Assembly (NCBI GenBank): GCA_904063045.1
Contig: CAJFCJ010000066.1
Span: forward strand, 16,450-62,282
DNA length: 45,833 nt
Direction of reading: 5' to 3'
From: Dimorphilus gyrociliatus
Taxonomy: Eukaryota; Annelida; Polychaeta; Dinophilidae
In this document: positions 10,325-22,125 of the stretch, in pieces
How the letters are laid out: each line of letters begins with the position of its first letter
Numbering within the stretch: position 1 is the first letter of the stretch
The notes under the pieces: model-generated
What the model saw: the letters and a program-made list of their open reading frames with translations, nothing else
Told to the model about the DNA's origin: nothing
Databases searched by the model: none
Position numbers and translations under genes: made by a program

Positions 10325-12215
10325 GTTTAGTATTGTGGAATTTGAAATTCTATTATTTTAGACTATATACACAGCTCAAATCAATACTTTTGGAAAGCCT
10401 TTAGCCTGGTGCTCTGCTTTAAACAATTTTAAATTCTTCTCTGTAAAATTTTTAACCATAATTTGGGCAGTTGAGATGATAGCTCAGATTATAAACTGTT
10501 CAGTAATATTTCACAAGTAACTAGAAGCGTCTCCTAGATATTTGTAAAACACATAACAACCGATGTGCTTTCCATATCGAAAGATATCGAAAGTCAATAT
10601 ATTTCTATTTTATCAACTTGCTAATTCAACTAGCACACTGTTTGCTTTATTTCCTTAAGATAAACACAAATAATAGAGAGGACAAATTATTGAATTCAGA
10701 AATACAGAAAAGAATTTAAAGTTAACGTTTTAGCAGAGCTTCGGTAATTTGCTTAAATTCTTGTTGACCAGCTTTAAAAAACTCTGATTTTTTAGCTGCA
10801 TTCAGAAATTTAGAAATTCTTGGATATTTTGAATAATCGACTTTGATCAATTCCATCTGTTGTAGAACTGCTGCCAAATCCAAATCAGCCAACGTTGGCT
10901 TATCACCAAAAATAAAACTAGAATTCTGAAAGTAAATACGATCAAGGTCAGCCAATACTCCTTCGAACTTGCTTTTCTCTTCCTCTGTTGGTTGTCTCTG
11001 TCCAGCGAAAACTACTCCAAAATAGTCAAGAAGAGCTGGACCAACTGCAGATGCAGTATAGTAAAGGAATTGATCAACTTTGGCTCTCTTCTTCAATTCT
11101 TTAGGATAGAGATAATCATCCTTTGATTTTCCATGCTTGTTAAAGAGATAGGTGATGATTGCTCTTGATTCGGACAGTACGAAATCTCCATCAACAAGAG
11201 TAGGAACTTTAGAATGAGGATTTATCTAAAGAGAAAGATATAAACAGAATAAAGTGATTCATTAATATAAGAATTATAATATACAAACCTTGGCGTATTC
11301 CTCATTTTTTTGTTCTCCCTTTAAAAGGTTTACAACCTTCAAGTTCAGTTTTACGTCTAAAATTTTAGCTGTAAAAAGAACACTTCTGCTTAAAGGGCTT
11401 AGACTAAAGTAGTAAAATTCCATATTTTCTGGATTTTCTTTGTTTTTTCTCTTCTGATGCCGTCTATTCGGGTAAGTGTAGTTATAACAGACATTTTTAT
11501 TCCTTTTATACTAGTAGAAGAGGTTGATAATGCGTGCTATGCAACAGCGCCTCCTATAGTAAATGTCCCACAATTGTTATGTTCATTTGAACTTTACTAT
11601 AAAATAAGTCAATAATTGTAATGTCAACATTGTGGATAACTAAATTCAAGATGCAAGAACTGGTGCTGTAGGAACATATGGTTTATCTGGAAATTTAGGC
11701 CTTTCATATGTAATGAAAATGTATTTTGTATATAAGATAAGTGGTGAAAATATCATATAATTCATAAAAGAAACAATATAAATTAATTCTACATTTCAAC
11801 TACAGATGGCATTAGTAAATTGTATTAAATACGATAGGAAATCACCAACTAACTTACAAGGAGCTATTAGTTAAAAAGTAATAATCTTTCGAGGTAAAAT
11901 CATGCATAAAATATCTTGAATGTTAAAAATTTCTATAAGAGATATTATGTTTATCAACTTTTCATCATGTTAATTGAGGATATGCGCCTTTTTTCCATTT
12001 GTCTAGAGAGCAGCTATTAATAGGTTGACCTTGACATTGAATTGATTTTTTAATGCCAGATTCTACAGTTTCAGTGAAATGTTTACATAATTGGAATATG
12101 ATTTAGATGTCATCTAAAATGTTTCTTTGCTATTTTTAAATACTTCTGAAGTTCTCTTGTCCTCAACACTGCAGTTATAAAGTTTAAACAAAAATGAAGA
12201 GAACGTGCACTGCAG
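10325..12215 (-). repeat. Right arm of the GST inverted duplication
   Basis: Reverse-complement partner of about 360-2213. It includes the GST gene, its 3' flank down to about 10325 (tatatagtctaaaat block) and 5' flank up to about 12215 (the tgcagtattctgc region). Identity is highest in the coding exons and visibly lower in the flanks. Confidence 0.85.
10722..11423 (-). CDS. Glutathione S-transferase, delta/epsilon-like (copy 2)
   Basis: An intact inverted paralogue of the GST at 1141-1842. Exon 1 is 11423 down to 11289 (45 codons), exon 2 is 11225 down to 10722, and the product is 212 aa. It starts MEFYYFSLSPLSRSV, keeping Ser9, then INPHSKVPTLVDGDF, ESRAI and GDKPTLADLDLA. Differences from copy 1 cluster in the substrate-binding C-terminal domain (for example TASAVGPALLDYFGVVFA against SASSFVSALLGYFRIVFT), which in this family shapes the electrophile pocket. 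Both frames remain open despite visible divergence, so both are probably under constraint. The two genes converge across an 8.9 kb interval. Confidence 0.92.
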
Positions 12216-12260
12216 TATTCTGCTTTACATTACAAATAAAATCACACACAATATTTTAGA

Positions 12261-12330
12261 CATTTTTGTTCCTTTTTTCAAGTGAGTTGAAAAATGACTG
12301 GTAGATCGCCACCAGACTGATTATTGAGCG
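12261..12330 (+). repeat. Dispersed repeat, inverted copy near 45111-45185
   Basis: The block ttttttcaagtgag followed by gccaccagactgat matches the reverse complement of about 45115-45175 with the same order and spacing. It lies just before the TIR element at 12383. Confidence 0.6.
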
Positions 12331-12382
12331 GCCTGGTGTACTAATAACTCCCGCCTAATTTCACTATAAACCTCACTTGAAG

Positions 12383-12590
12383 GGATGGGGATGCGAACGT
12401 ACCCATGGCGGGTTGAAGCCTACCTTAATATATCTGAAATTGAGTGTAATATCTGTGTTTTTTATATTCCCTAACCCTAAATTGGAGCCCCCCTAACAAT
12501 AAATTCATTCAAATATTCAAACTAACCCTTTCCTAAAATGTTTTCATGGTTGGAAATATTTACTAACAGGTACGTTCGCACCCGACCCCC
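12383..12590 (+). mobile_element. Non-autonomous TIR element (MITE), 8-bp TSD
   Basis: A 208-bp element bounded by imperfect terminal inverted repeats: ggatgggatgcgaacgtacc-like at the left, ggtacgttcgcacccgaccccc at the right. It is flanked by an exact 8-bp duplication, acttgaag, at 12375-12382 and 12591-12598. It has no coding capacity. An 8-bp target duplication with short TIRs is typical of hAT-derived MITEs; that superfamily assignment is inferred. Confidence 0.8.
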
Positions 12591-12598
12591 ACTTGAAG

Positions 12599-13994
12599 GT
12601 GATTAATATAGTCCAATTTCTTTTAAAATTTGTACAGGGCTAGATCTCAGGATTGGGGTTAGTACAACATCTAACACTGTATGGAAAACATTTAAGACCA
12701 ATCACTTTGCTCTTAAATGCATCTCCTTTATTAATTCCATAGTAGCTCCATCTGTTTGGTCAAAGAATCTATTTTTTACAAGATAAATTTCTTTCTAAAG
12801 TTCTATCATTCTAATTCCTACAAAATAGATGTTATTCTAGAGTTCATTTCATAAAATTGACAAAACTCTAATCTGCTAAACATATGAAAATCACAAAGAA
12901 ACTTAAATATTTGCTGTTTTTTCCAGTAGATCAAATGCAGTTATTTAATACCATATATCAACAATCTTTGATATTTTCTTCATGATAAAGCAGTCCATAA
13001 TCCTAACTCAAAATTAGCAAAAAGCTTTTTTGGATTGGAATAATTTGTAAGTGTTTAAATTTCCTAAAGAATGTAACAAAATTTAGCTTTCTGTATGCTT
13101 TCTTCTACTTTGATGTCATGAAACTAAATCTAATCCATCTTTGCAAAATATTCTATTTTTCATCTTAACTAACTTCAATTTCAACAGATAATAGACATAT
13201 ATACTGTAAAAAATTGGTTATATACTGCAAAAGTAAGTTAAAAAATAGCTGTAAAGGTCAAGGTTATCACACCAAAATTAAGTAAAATTACAAATAATTA
13301 ATTAAATGTATAAGAAAGAATGAGAAAAAGTTGAAGGAAGAAAATTAGAGCTGAAAGATTAAAGTAGCAGACAGTCTTCAATGTTATCAGTTTTTTTGAT
13401 AACTGAAAATGTTCTTACATTGATATCATTATGTGATTTGTTATCTAGTTCTGAAGAAGGATGTTTATTGCAAGAGCAAGGCGCATTTTTGGTATTTGTA
13501 TAATAATAAGTCTATTTGGATCCATAACCCAGATAAAGAAAAAACACTGTTCACTGGGAAAATTTTCTATTTGAATGATTTAGATAATGAAAGAGAATTA
13601 CAGACAAACAAGGTATTTTAAATATAAAATTCAGAAACTAATTAACAAAACTTAAGAATAATTTTGCAAACAGACAGAGTAAATTTACTGATTTGGATTC
13701 AATGAAATTATGTATCTTGTGTATGCCAGAAAAATGATTTACTAATACAATAAGGTCATTAGTATCTTGTAAAATTTTATCTCAAGTCTTGAATAGAACT
13801 GCACTTATATATTCAAATATTCCAAACGAAAACTGCTCCATTAATACATTTTTTGACTCTATTGAAGTTGTTAAGAATTATGAATTGGAAACTCATAAAT
13901 TTACTACTTGTAGACTTATTCATACTAATGTCACCATTATTCAAGATCTAGTGGCTAATACGGATAAAATAGTTGCTGTGAGAAGCCATAAATT
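12599..13994. other. No certain gene; possible unassigned exons
   Basis: Two short plus-strand open stretches (about 13433-13621 and 13789-13994, the latter running into the gap) have ordinary coding composition but no motif I recognise. The rest is AT-rich non-coding sequence. Confidence 0.3.
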
Positions 13995-14905
13995 NNNNNN
14001 NNNNNNNNNNNNNNNNNNNNNNNNNNNNNNNNNNNNNNNNNNNNNNNNNNNNNNNNNNNNNNNNNNNNNNNNNNNNNNNNNNNNNNNNNNNNNNNNNNNN
14101 NNNNNNNNNNNNNNNNNNNNNNNNNNNNNNNNNNNNNNNNNNNNNNNNNNNNNNNNNNNNNNNNNNNNNNNNNNNNNNNNNNNNNNNNNNNNNNNNNNNN
14201 NNNNNNNNNNNNNNNNNNNNNNNNNNNNNNNNNNNNNNNNNNNNNNNNNNNNNNNNNNNNNNNNNNNNNNNNNNNNNNNNNNNNNNNNNNNNNNNNNNNN
14301 NNNNNNNNNNNNNNNNNNNNNNNNNNNNNNNNNNNNNNNNNNNNNNNNNNNNNNNNNNNNNNNNNNNNNNNNNNNNNNNNNNNNNNNNNNNNNNNNNNNN
14401 NNNNNNNNNNNNNNNNNNNNNNNNNNNNNNNNNNNNNNNNNNNNNNNNNNNNNNNNNNNNNNNNNNNNNNNNNNNNNNNNNNNNNNNNNNNNNNNNNNNN
14501 NNNNNNNNNNNNNNNNNNNNNNNNNNNNNNNNNNNNNNNNNNNNNNNNNNNNNNNNNNNNNNNNNNNNNNNNNNNNNNNNNNNNNNNNNNNNNNNNNNNN
14601 NNNNNNNNNNNNNNNNNNNNNNNNNNNNNNNNNNNNNNNNNNNNNNNNNNNNNNNNNNNNNNNNNNNNNNNNNNNNNNNNNNNNNNNNNNNNNNNNNNNN
14701 NNNNNNNNNNNNNNNNNNNNNNNNNNNNNNNNNNNNNNNNNNNNNNNNNNNNNNNNNNNNNNNNNNNNNNNNNNNNNNNNNNNNNNNNNNNNNNNNNNNN
14801 NNNNNNNNNNNNNNNNNNNNNNNNNNNNNNNNNNNNNNNNNNNNNNNNNNNNNNNNNNNNNNNNNNNNNNNNNNNNNNNNNNNNNNNNNNNNNNNNNNNN
14901 NNNNN
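13995..14905. other. Assembly gap of 911 N
   Basis: All bases are N. Any open frame through it is meaningless, and the real gap length is unknown. Confidence 1.
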
Positions 14906-15092
14906 TGGAATTGAAGAATTGTGGATAAAAATCAAAAAATCCTCCTGTGGACTTATAAAGGAGAAACCGTAGTTGCAACTCAATAATGAGGAGTTGGCCA
15001 GGGTGTGAAAGATACTATTTACTATTGCAAATGTGACTCACATTTTCATAAATTGATTGATTGCCCCAAGAGAAAAGTTCAACCTATTTAAA
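14906..15092 (+). pseudogene. Transposon-like remnant with a zinc-knuckle-like motif
   Basis: Right after the gap the frame reads IEELWIKIKK, similar to the stretch just before the Y-R-P-P strand of LINE endonucleases. In another frame about 100 bp on comes YYCKCDSHFHKLIDCPKRK, a C-x-C-x4-H...C arrangement like a zinc knuckle, ending at about 15091. Both are short, so a retroelement origin is only a suggestion. Confidence 0.25.
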
Positions 15093-15749
15093 GACGTAAA
15101 GCCCGAAAGTAAAAGACCTAGAGGCACGTGACCTGTTTTAAAATGTTCCCTTTACCCTCAACCCTATTGCTAAGCATTGATATAAAATAGTATTGAGTTA
15201 AGTGTACAGTCTTCTAAAAAGTGTTTAAAAGTAACTGAAATGGACAGTAATAAACTGATAATTTTATAGAAAACTTTATGTTAATTATAGAACAATTTTT
15301 TCCCAAATGTGGGTCATCATCTCCAATAGTTCCAATTCAATACTATCTATCTTTAATGAAAGAAGTCTGAGGAAATCATATATCAGAGTATATAGAATAA
15401 TTTTCAATATACACAAAATATTCTCAAGGTGACCTACTAGAGTGGTTGTCAACATAGGAATAATTTAATTTTAATATTTGAGTTTCAACATTAAAAATTT
15501 CAAAGTTCTATTTAACATTACTACCTTGATTTTTCTAAATACAGCCTGAGACCAATGAAATAGACATCCACTTATTTCTGCATTTTCACAAACAGACAAA
15601 ATTGCTTTCCAATTGCCTTTTCAAAATCAATTACAAATTTTTTTGGCTGGTGATTATTTGTTAATTAACAAACTGTCTGAAAAATTTACAAAGAGTAATT
15701 AAATAAAGAATTACTTTAAAAGCCACTACGCACTAGTAAATCCTTTCCT
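15093..15749. other. No gene recognised
   Basis: AT-rich sequence with no convincing exon or repeat. Confidence 0.35.
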
Positions 15750-16729
15750 TTTTGACTACCATTTTCTATAATTTCAAATTTAGAGGAATCAAAAAATTTA
15801 ATTTAAAATTTGTATATACAATACTGTTCTTCTTAACATGCATTAATCAGATATACTCCCTCCTTATATACTGATGCCAAATTTACTAACTCAATCAATT
15901 TGTTGATGCATATAGCATGTTGTTCATCTATATTTTATACAAAACTATTTTTAAATGGCATTTTGACATTCTTAAACAGACTGAGCAAAGACATTTGTCA
16001 GACGCTGTTTAAAGAATTACCAATATTACCAACAACGAAAAAGGTAACATTAGCTAATTTTTCAAGAAACATTGACTTCATTATCTCTTCATTTATATAT
16101 GGAATATCTTTAAAATTTTGTTCCATGACTTCTTAATAGTTAGTAGTGTCTTTTTTAACATTTTTTAAAATGATAAATATGCATAACTTCTAAGAATCAA
16201 TACATCCTTCACTGTGTGCCCATTTGTAAAGAAGATATGTAACATGTAAACTTTTCCCCATACCAGGCTCTCCTTGTATTAGAATCTTTTAAATCCTTTA
16301 TGAAATATTTATAGAAATTTTCGTAGTCATAACCTGTTGCTTGTAATTCAGAATTAAAAACATCACTATTTGCTAACCACTCTTGTTGTAGAAAGAAGTA
16401 ATGGAATTATTGTAAATTCATTTTTTCTATGTTCTTAAGTATCCAAAATCAATTGCCTCCATATTTTGTGTATATTAAACAAATATAAGACTATCTTGAA
16501 GGTCAGAGAAAATTGCCCAAGTTTTCTTAAATTCATACAGAATTCTTCTTTTTCTGAGTAGTATTGATATTTTAGATTATCTGTTTGATTATTATTTAAA
16601 ATTCCGAAAGAGATTGCAGTCTTGAAGAAAATGCCTCAAAGATGCAGGATCCCTAAGTACATTTTCTATATCTTTTTTGTAGTAAATAAGGCATAACTTT
16701 TCCTTTGTGCTAAGTTCTTTTAAATTCAT
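15750..16729 (-). pseudogene. NACHT-NTPase (NLR-like) pseudogene
   Basis: On the minus strand an ATG at 16729 opens MNLKELSTKEKLCLIYY. The frame shifts near 16620, continues as TDNLKYQYYSEKEEF, then a block ending TGYDYENFYKYFIKDL passes with one more shift into ILIQGEPGMGKSLHVTYLLY. GEPGMGKS is a Walker A P-loop in the exact context (hhhxGEPGxGKS/T, then LLYKWA) seen in NACHT domains. Downstream pieces continue to about 15750 with stops. NACHT proteins are intracellular sensors that usually carry LRRs; none are attached here. Multiple frame changes and stops show it is dead. An unrelated STAND-type NTPase is the main alternative. Confidence 0.6.
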
Positions 16730-17383
16730 ATTTCTTTTGAATAATCTAAGGTACGACATAACTCATTTTGTCTTATGTCATTTACACATACAGTTACACT
16801 GAACAAGCAGTGGTAGATATCAAATACCTTTTTGAGAAATATTAGAAGTGTTTTGAAATTTGCAGCTTATTGCAAAGCAACTTACTAATATTATATTTGC
16901 TCTTTTGAAATTACAATGAATAAATTTGAATTTATAAAAAGTTAGGAACATGTAGAAAATGGGGGAGAATCTTCATTAAAGGTGGCCATAGGTTTTATTG
17001 AAAAACTCAAAATGCTGCAGAGAACTAATCAAAGATGTACATGAAAGATTGGAATGGCATAAATATATATAGAAGCCAAATCTTACAGGTTCAACAACCT
17101 CGTCCTGTAAATAGACCAACGATGTGTCTTACAGCTTTAAATTGGAACACATTACTCACCTGATCCCTGAAATATGAAAAGATAGCAAATAAATGAGGTA
17201 TTCTGAGCATTTGAATTAGAAAAAATATCACTATGTTATATCTGGTAAAATGAACCTGAAAAGCTTTGAACTATTTTCAATAAAACTAAAATGTTTAGCA
17301 GATTGTTTACCCCAAAAGAATCAAAACTCTTTTGTCAAGAAACCTATTAATATTAAAAATTGTTCATAGTTGTCAAAGAGATC
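16730..17383. other. No gene recognised
   Basis: A non-coding stretch containing the 5' flank of the secreted gene at 17384. No motif was found. Confidence 0.35.
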
Positions 17384-18329
17384 ATGAAGGGTTCAACAAT
17401 TGCTATTTTCACCTTACTTTTTCTGAGTTTTGGTTAAATTTCCCTAAAATTAATATTTTCAACTAAAACTTATATGTTTTTTTCGTTTACAGTTAATGTG
17501 GTTCATTTACAAGGTTTTCGATTAGAGGTTGAAATTCCTGCTCATATTTTGGAAGATGTGGAAGATCGCATAATCATTTTTAGGCAAAATTCTGGAGCTC
17601 CAGTATGCAGGTTGTTTTTAAATATAAATACCTAAATTATGAATTTTATCAATCTAATTTGTTGGATAGCTTTTCACTTACAAAACCAGATGGAACTTTG
17701 GTGACACAAGGCACAAAAACTGTAAATAGTGCCTATGTACCTCACACATTGAGCGGCTCCCTGTTTTCAGGGATCACTGAGGATTATATATTGACTTACA
17801 CTTTCAATTGTCAGGGTGCAGGGGAGACAGTGGAATTTGAGATGCGATCATGTGTTAACTCAATTGAAAGTATGCAATATTATTGTTTATTTTTTAAATA
17901 TTACCAAATGTCTATAATATTTCTTTAGGTTTTGGTAGTTCTTCTCTACCTGCAACCTTTAATATCGGAATAGATGTTTCAGCTTTTCAAGCTCCACCAA
18001 TTACAGTTCTTATTAGAGGCAGTTCTGGTAGCGCTACTTGCACGTAATTATTTCAATAAAAGTTTTTGTATTTTTTAATATTCATCATCATTTACTTATC
18101 TCTTATTCTCTATTTCAGAGTAGCTGAACCAGATCCTTCTATAGCTTCCATTAATAATAGGGGACCAGAAACTTTGATACAAGGTGCAATGGAAATTGCA
18201 GTGACTAAAGATTGTTCGGTTGACTCTCTTTTCCTTGTTTCAACATGTACAAAGAACGGAAAAAACTTTGAAAATGAAATTCCTATATACTTTACACCTA
18301 GTACAATTTCACCATGGGCTATTCTGTAA
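17384..18329 (+). CDS. Secreted protein with two repeated beta-type domains
   Basis: Five exons (17384-17432, 17493-17610, 17670-17869, 17929-18043, 18119-18329), all with GT..AG introns and consistent phases, give 230 aa. MKGSTIAIFTLLFLSF is a signal peptide. The mature part contains an internal duplication: exon 2 (FRLEVEIPAHILEDVEDRII...APVC) and exon 4 (FNIGIDVSAFQAPPITVLIR...ATC) have the same strand pattern. Each splices in the same phase into a longer exon with two further cysteines. There is no transmembrane segment or GPI signal, so it is probably secreted. I do not recognise the family. It lies immediately outside the palindrome. Confidence 0.75.
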
Positions 18330-18442
18330 AAGATTAAAAAAAAGGTAATTTGAAATTTCTTCTAAATTTTCAGATATTCTTTTATCACCACAATTACTTT
18401 TTGATACTAGAATCTCAGAGGAGTTTTATTAGATTTTTCATC

Positions 18443-18964
18443 AACAATCTTGGCATAATTTACTGATTGGAATAGAAAGAGAGATTGACAAAAAGATAGC
18501 AAAACATAGCGATAATTTGAAAAGATTTTATCAGAAAAAAAAATTGACTGATAAAGTAAGAATAGTTTGACTATTAATAGACAGGAGTACTAGTAGTCAA
18601 ACTACTGAAAAACCAGATGTAAATTCCATTTTCAATACCAAAATTTTGTCTTGAAATTTCTCATTTGTGGACGTTTTCTGTCGCATCCGATAGCAAAACA
18701 TAGCGATAATTTGAAAAGATTTTATCAGAAAAAGACAATTGACTGATAATGGTATCAAGAAGAAACTGGTATATAAAAAAGTACTCTTGGTATAAAATTT
18801 TCTACTTAATTAGTAGATTAAATACAAAATATTTTCAGGAAATTTTGCAATCAATGAATGATTCTACTCCAAGAAAAGTTGTTCTAGATTTTGAAAAATA
18901 CCGTTGGAAAGTAATCAAGCAAATTTCAGCAGATGTTAAAGTCCAGGGGTGTGGATATCATTGA
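18443..18964 (+). CDS. Unidentified gene, 3' exons, with a duplicated exon at the palindrome edge
   Basis: After an acceptor near 18442 an exon reads IFHQQSWHNLLIGIEREIDK, then KKIAKHSDNLKRFYQKK, to donor gtaag at about 18559. A slightly different copy of the second half (IAKHSDNLKRFYQKK, 18690-18750) reappears after a 52-bp TIR-element fragment and is followed by donor gtatat and a final exon, 18838-18964. That last exon (EILQSMNDSTPRKVVLDFEK...GCGYH) ends at 18964. The protein is basic and helical, and unrecognised. The mirror copy of the last exons is at 27247-27521. Which copy of the duplicated exon is used is unclear. Confidence 0.5.
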
Positions 18965-21900
18965 TCTCAAACAGTGATTAGAAAAATAAAAGAATAAATT
19001 TCAACACTCTTGTATAAATATATAAATAGTAAAATATAAGAAAACAGATTCTTGGCTATACAACAATATTTATTAAGAAGAAGGATGGATGGAAATATTC
19101 AACAAAAGCCTTGATCACAACATGATCACAAAAAGTTCATTATATGATTTAAATGCCGAATTGCAAAGGGAATCTGATTTGATATACATCTTGTACAACC
19201 TACCTATATATATTATTTTACTCTAAACTACTATAGGCCAACTACATATGCTGTCTAAAAACCAATTAGGAAAACACATTAACTCTTCGCCAAGTTATCA
19301 TTCAATTAGTTTTCATAAAAGACAAACATTTAGGAATATATCTATAAAAACTTTGAGATAAACTGTTACTAAAGGTAAACATGAATCAAATTATTCACTT
19401 AGTGAAAAGTGTAGTTCAGTTTGTTAACATAGCAAAAAATGAGTAATAAACATCATTTCTCCACCAAGACCAATGAATCTCCAATTGGTTGTAACAATGA
19501 AAGAGATGAAATTAATGGAGATTTTACGAAAGGGATATTCAAGAAGATTTTTTAAATTTGGTAAATACCTTAACCCTACATCCTATAATTTCATTTATAA
19601 AGTATTTATGGTGAAAACATTATAAATACAGTTTCCCTTTGCATTCAATTGAGCAGCAATTTAATGACAATTTTCATTTCTAAACTTGAACAATTATGAG
19701 TAGCAAAATAAACATTAAGTAGAAAAGACTATTGTCAAATTTCATTGTTTGTGATGCGCCATCTAAAAGGAAGAAAACATGAAATGTGCATTATGTAAAG
19801 CAAAGATGGTTTGTGTGTTTGAAAAAACTCACTAGCTGATAAAGATATGCTTTTGGTTAATTTATTCTTTGTACCACGAATCTCATTCCAGGCAGTACAT
19901 TTGTATTCATCAGTAGATTTTTCAACCTTCATTTTGGTGTTTGTTGATAGAATTTTATCGGATGATTTCTTGAAAAAAAGTAGGATAATTAGATTTTGTT
20001 GCAATTAGAAAAAAAGAAACATTTTTCTATTAATTACTTTTCTCCATTCGTATTTTGGTGGTGGATTTCCTACTGCTGAACAGGAAAGTTCTATTTCAGT
20101 CTTGCCAATTTCAGAACTAATATTTATGTCATTTACTTTATCTGCAGAAAACAGAATCTGTACTCAACAGTTCATTCAATCATTTAAAACTTACAAAGAA
20201 CTTGAAATTTTATAGGTTGACTTTTGAAGTGTAAAGAAGATTTTCCATCTGTTCGATGTAAACTCAGTTGACAATAGATATTATTATCATTCATTTCCTT
20301 AGAAGCACTAAGATTAGCTTTAAGAGTTATCAATCCATCAATGAAAATGACTTTACTAAATTTATAATGTATTTTTTTGTCATTTAAAAATATCTGAAAT
20401 TCAGAGTGTCCTGATCCCCAATAATTGAATTCGCACGAAAACATGAATTCTTCACCTTCTTCAGGAGAAAAATCTTTTGGATATTCTATGATTCTTGGAA
20501 TTGAATCTGTATTTTGTTTTTTGAGAAAAATCAAATTTAACCTTAGTGAAGATATTAGTTGGTAAAAGAAAAACTGTTACCATAAATGGCTATTCCTGTT
20601 TCTACAGAATCAGTACTAGTTCCATCAGCAATAGAAGCTTTAATTCGCATGCCATCAGTCTATTTTTATTTATCAATGTTTCAATTATTTAAGTTTAACA
20701 AGAAAAAAAACCCAGGGAAAGTATGAATCATTGATTACTCACTTTTTGTGATTTGTCTACAGTAAATGTATAACTGGAACTTTCTAAACCAGGTGTTGCT
20801 GTCCACCTATTCTGGAACTTTGATTCAAAGTTTGGAGTTTCATACATCAGTTCTGAAGTATTATTAAAAAGATTTTCCAATCGAATCTTTGCTTTATCTA
20901 ATTAGAAAACAAAGACACTGATAATAAATTGAATGAAATTCTAAAAATAGAATATTTACTAGTGAGAGTATAAGTTACACTTATCTTATCTCCAAGTTTA
21001 AAAGCTTTGTAAGTAGGAGAAGAGTAGAATTTGACTGAAATATTACCATTGCTTTTTTATTCATTAAATGAAACCAGTACTGAAATAGTTCAAATAAATA
21101 TAAAGATACCTGCAGAAGAAGAGATGACACTACTCAGTATACAAATTGTAGAGATGAGTATCCCACAGATGTTTGTCCTTATAACCACCATATTTTTATA
21201 TTATTGATTTTTTCTGGAATGTTGGAAAATTGATGAAATATTCTGTTCATTTTATGAAATCAATAGTTTGTTATTAAGGGTTTTGAGGTTGAAAATAATA
21301 GAAATGTAAATTTCTATTTGAATGAGGGCAAACTTTTATTGTTGATGAGTCAAAACATTGCTATTTTCATGTTAAAATCCCCCACTCATTTTTATTTCTA
21401 TGACACATATTCAATACAATTATTATGATGACTTTATCTTTTTGTTAAATCACCTATTTTTTATTTGTGTCTAGATATTCTGAGAAGAGAATCTAATGGA
21501 GCAAAATTTGTAAACTAGTAGAGGAAACTGGTAATTAAACTAATCAAAATATACTATATAGGCATATATAGTCGGTAAAAAATGTCCAAAAATTTATGAT
21601 TTCTCAACTTTAATTCTAACCTCTAACTATATATCTAGTATAGGGCAGTAGATATTCACTTTTCGTCAATTAGATATTAGTACACAAGTATATATAGATC
21701 AAATCAATAGAAAGCAGCTACAGTTTACCTGAGATATAATTTAAGATATCATCTGTTACTGTTTCATTTTTAATTCTTACCTTTACAATTGTTTAAGCTG
21801 TTATTCTTTTGATTTCTCGTCACACTTTCAAAATGCTACAAATAGCCTGTATTCCAAGATAAAGAAGGAATGACACAAATGTGCTGTATATAAAGGGTCA

Positions 21901-22125
21901 CATGTGTCATGCCCTCTGTAAAAATCAATAGGTGAATGCTCTAGCATTCATGTTTATTTTTAGTAAGAGTATATGGTCAAGTTTGCACTGTTGAATTTAA
22001 CATTATAGTACTGCTCTTGCTTGGCCAATGTTATAGCATTTTCTTCCTGTAGGTTTTTTAGAGGTAGATGTATAAGTTGCATCAAGTATTATAGTTCAAG
22101 CATCAAATATAACCAAAGTTGTACA
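18638..22125 (+). repeat. Left arm of large palindrome
   Basis: Reverse complement of 23932-27573. From 18638 to 20638 I find no difference from the other arm in any line I compared (paired coordinates sum to 46211). The first mismatch is at 20639. From there inward differences are frequent, including indels, and a ~150-bp segment (around 24040-24200) is present only in the right arm. The arm carries an Ig gene on the minus strand and the last exons of a second gene on the plus strand. Confidence 0.95.
19680..21191 (-). CDS. GPI-anchor-like Ig-superfamily surface protein (copy 1)
   Basis: Eight exons on the minus strand (21191-21110, 21034-20960, 20897-20743, 20659-20581, 20506-20195, 20141-20038, 19968-19833, 19762-19680) with the same phases as copy 2, giving 341 aa. 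The signal peptide starts MVVIRTNICGILIST. An N-terminal beta domain lacks the Ig cysteine pair. Two Ig domains follow: the first has FSCEFNYWG and IYCQL, the second LSCSAVGNPPPKYEW and YKCTAW. The tail FYLMFILLLIIVQV is a terminal hydrophobic segment with nothing after it, typical of a GPI signal. Its role is probably cell adhesion or recognition. The C-terminal five exons lie in the identical part of the palindrome. The N-terminal exons differ from copy 2 (for example KISVTYTLT against KITVTYSLT) but stay open. Confidence 0.85.

Noticed and set aside
13789-14983. Long open frames across the N run on both strands
   Set aside because: They are produced by the gap; only about 200 bp of real sequence is involved and it has no recognisable motif.
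15900-16136. Plus-strand frame near 15900
   Set aside because: Shadow of the decayed minus-strand NACHT gene.
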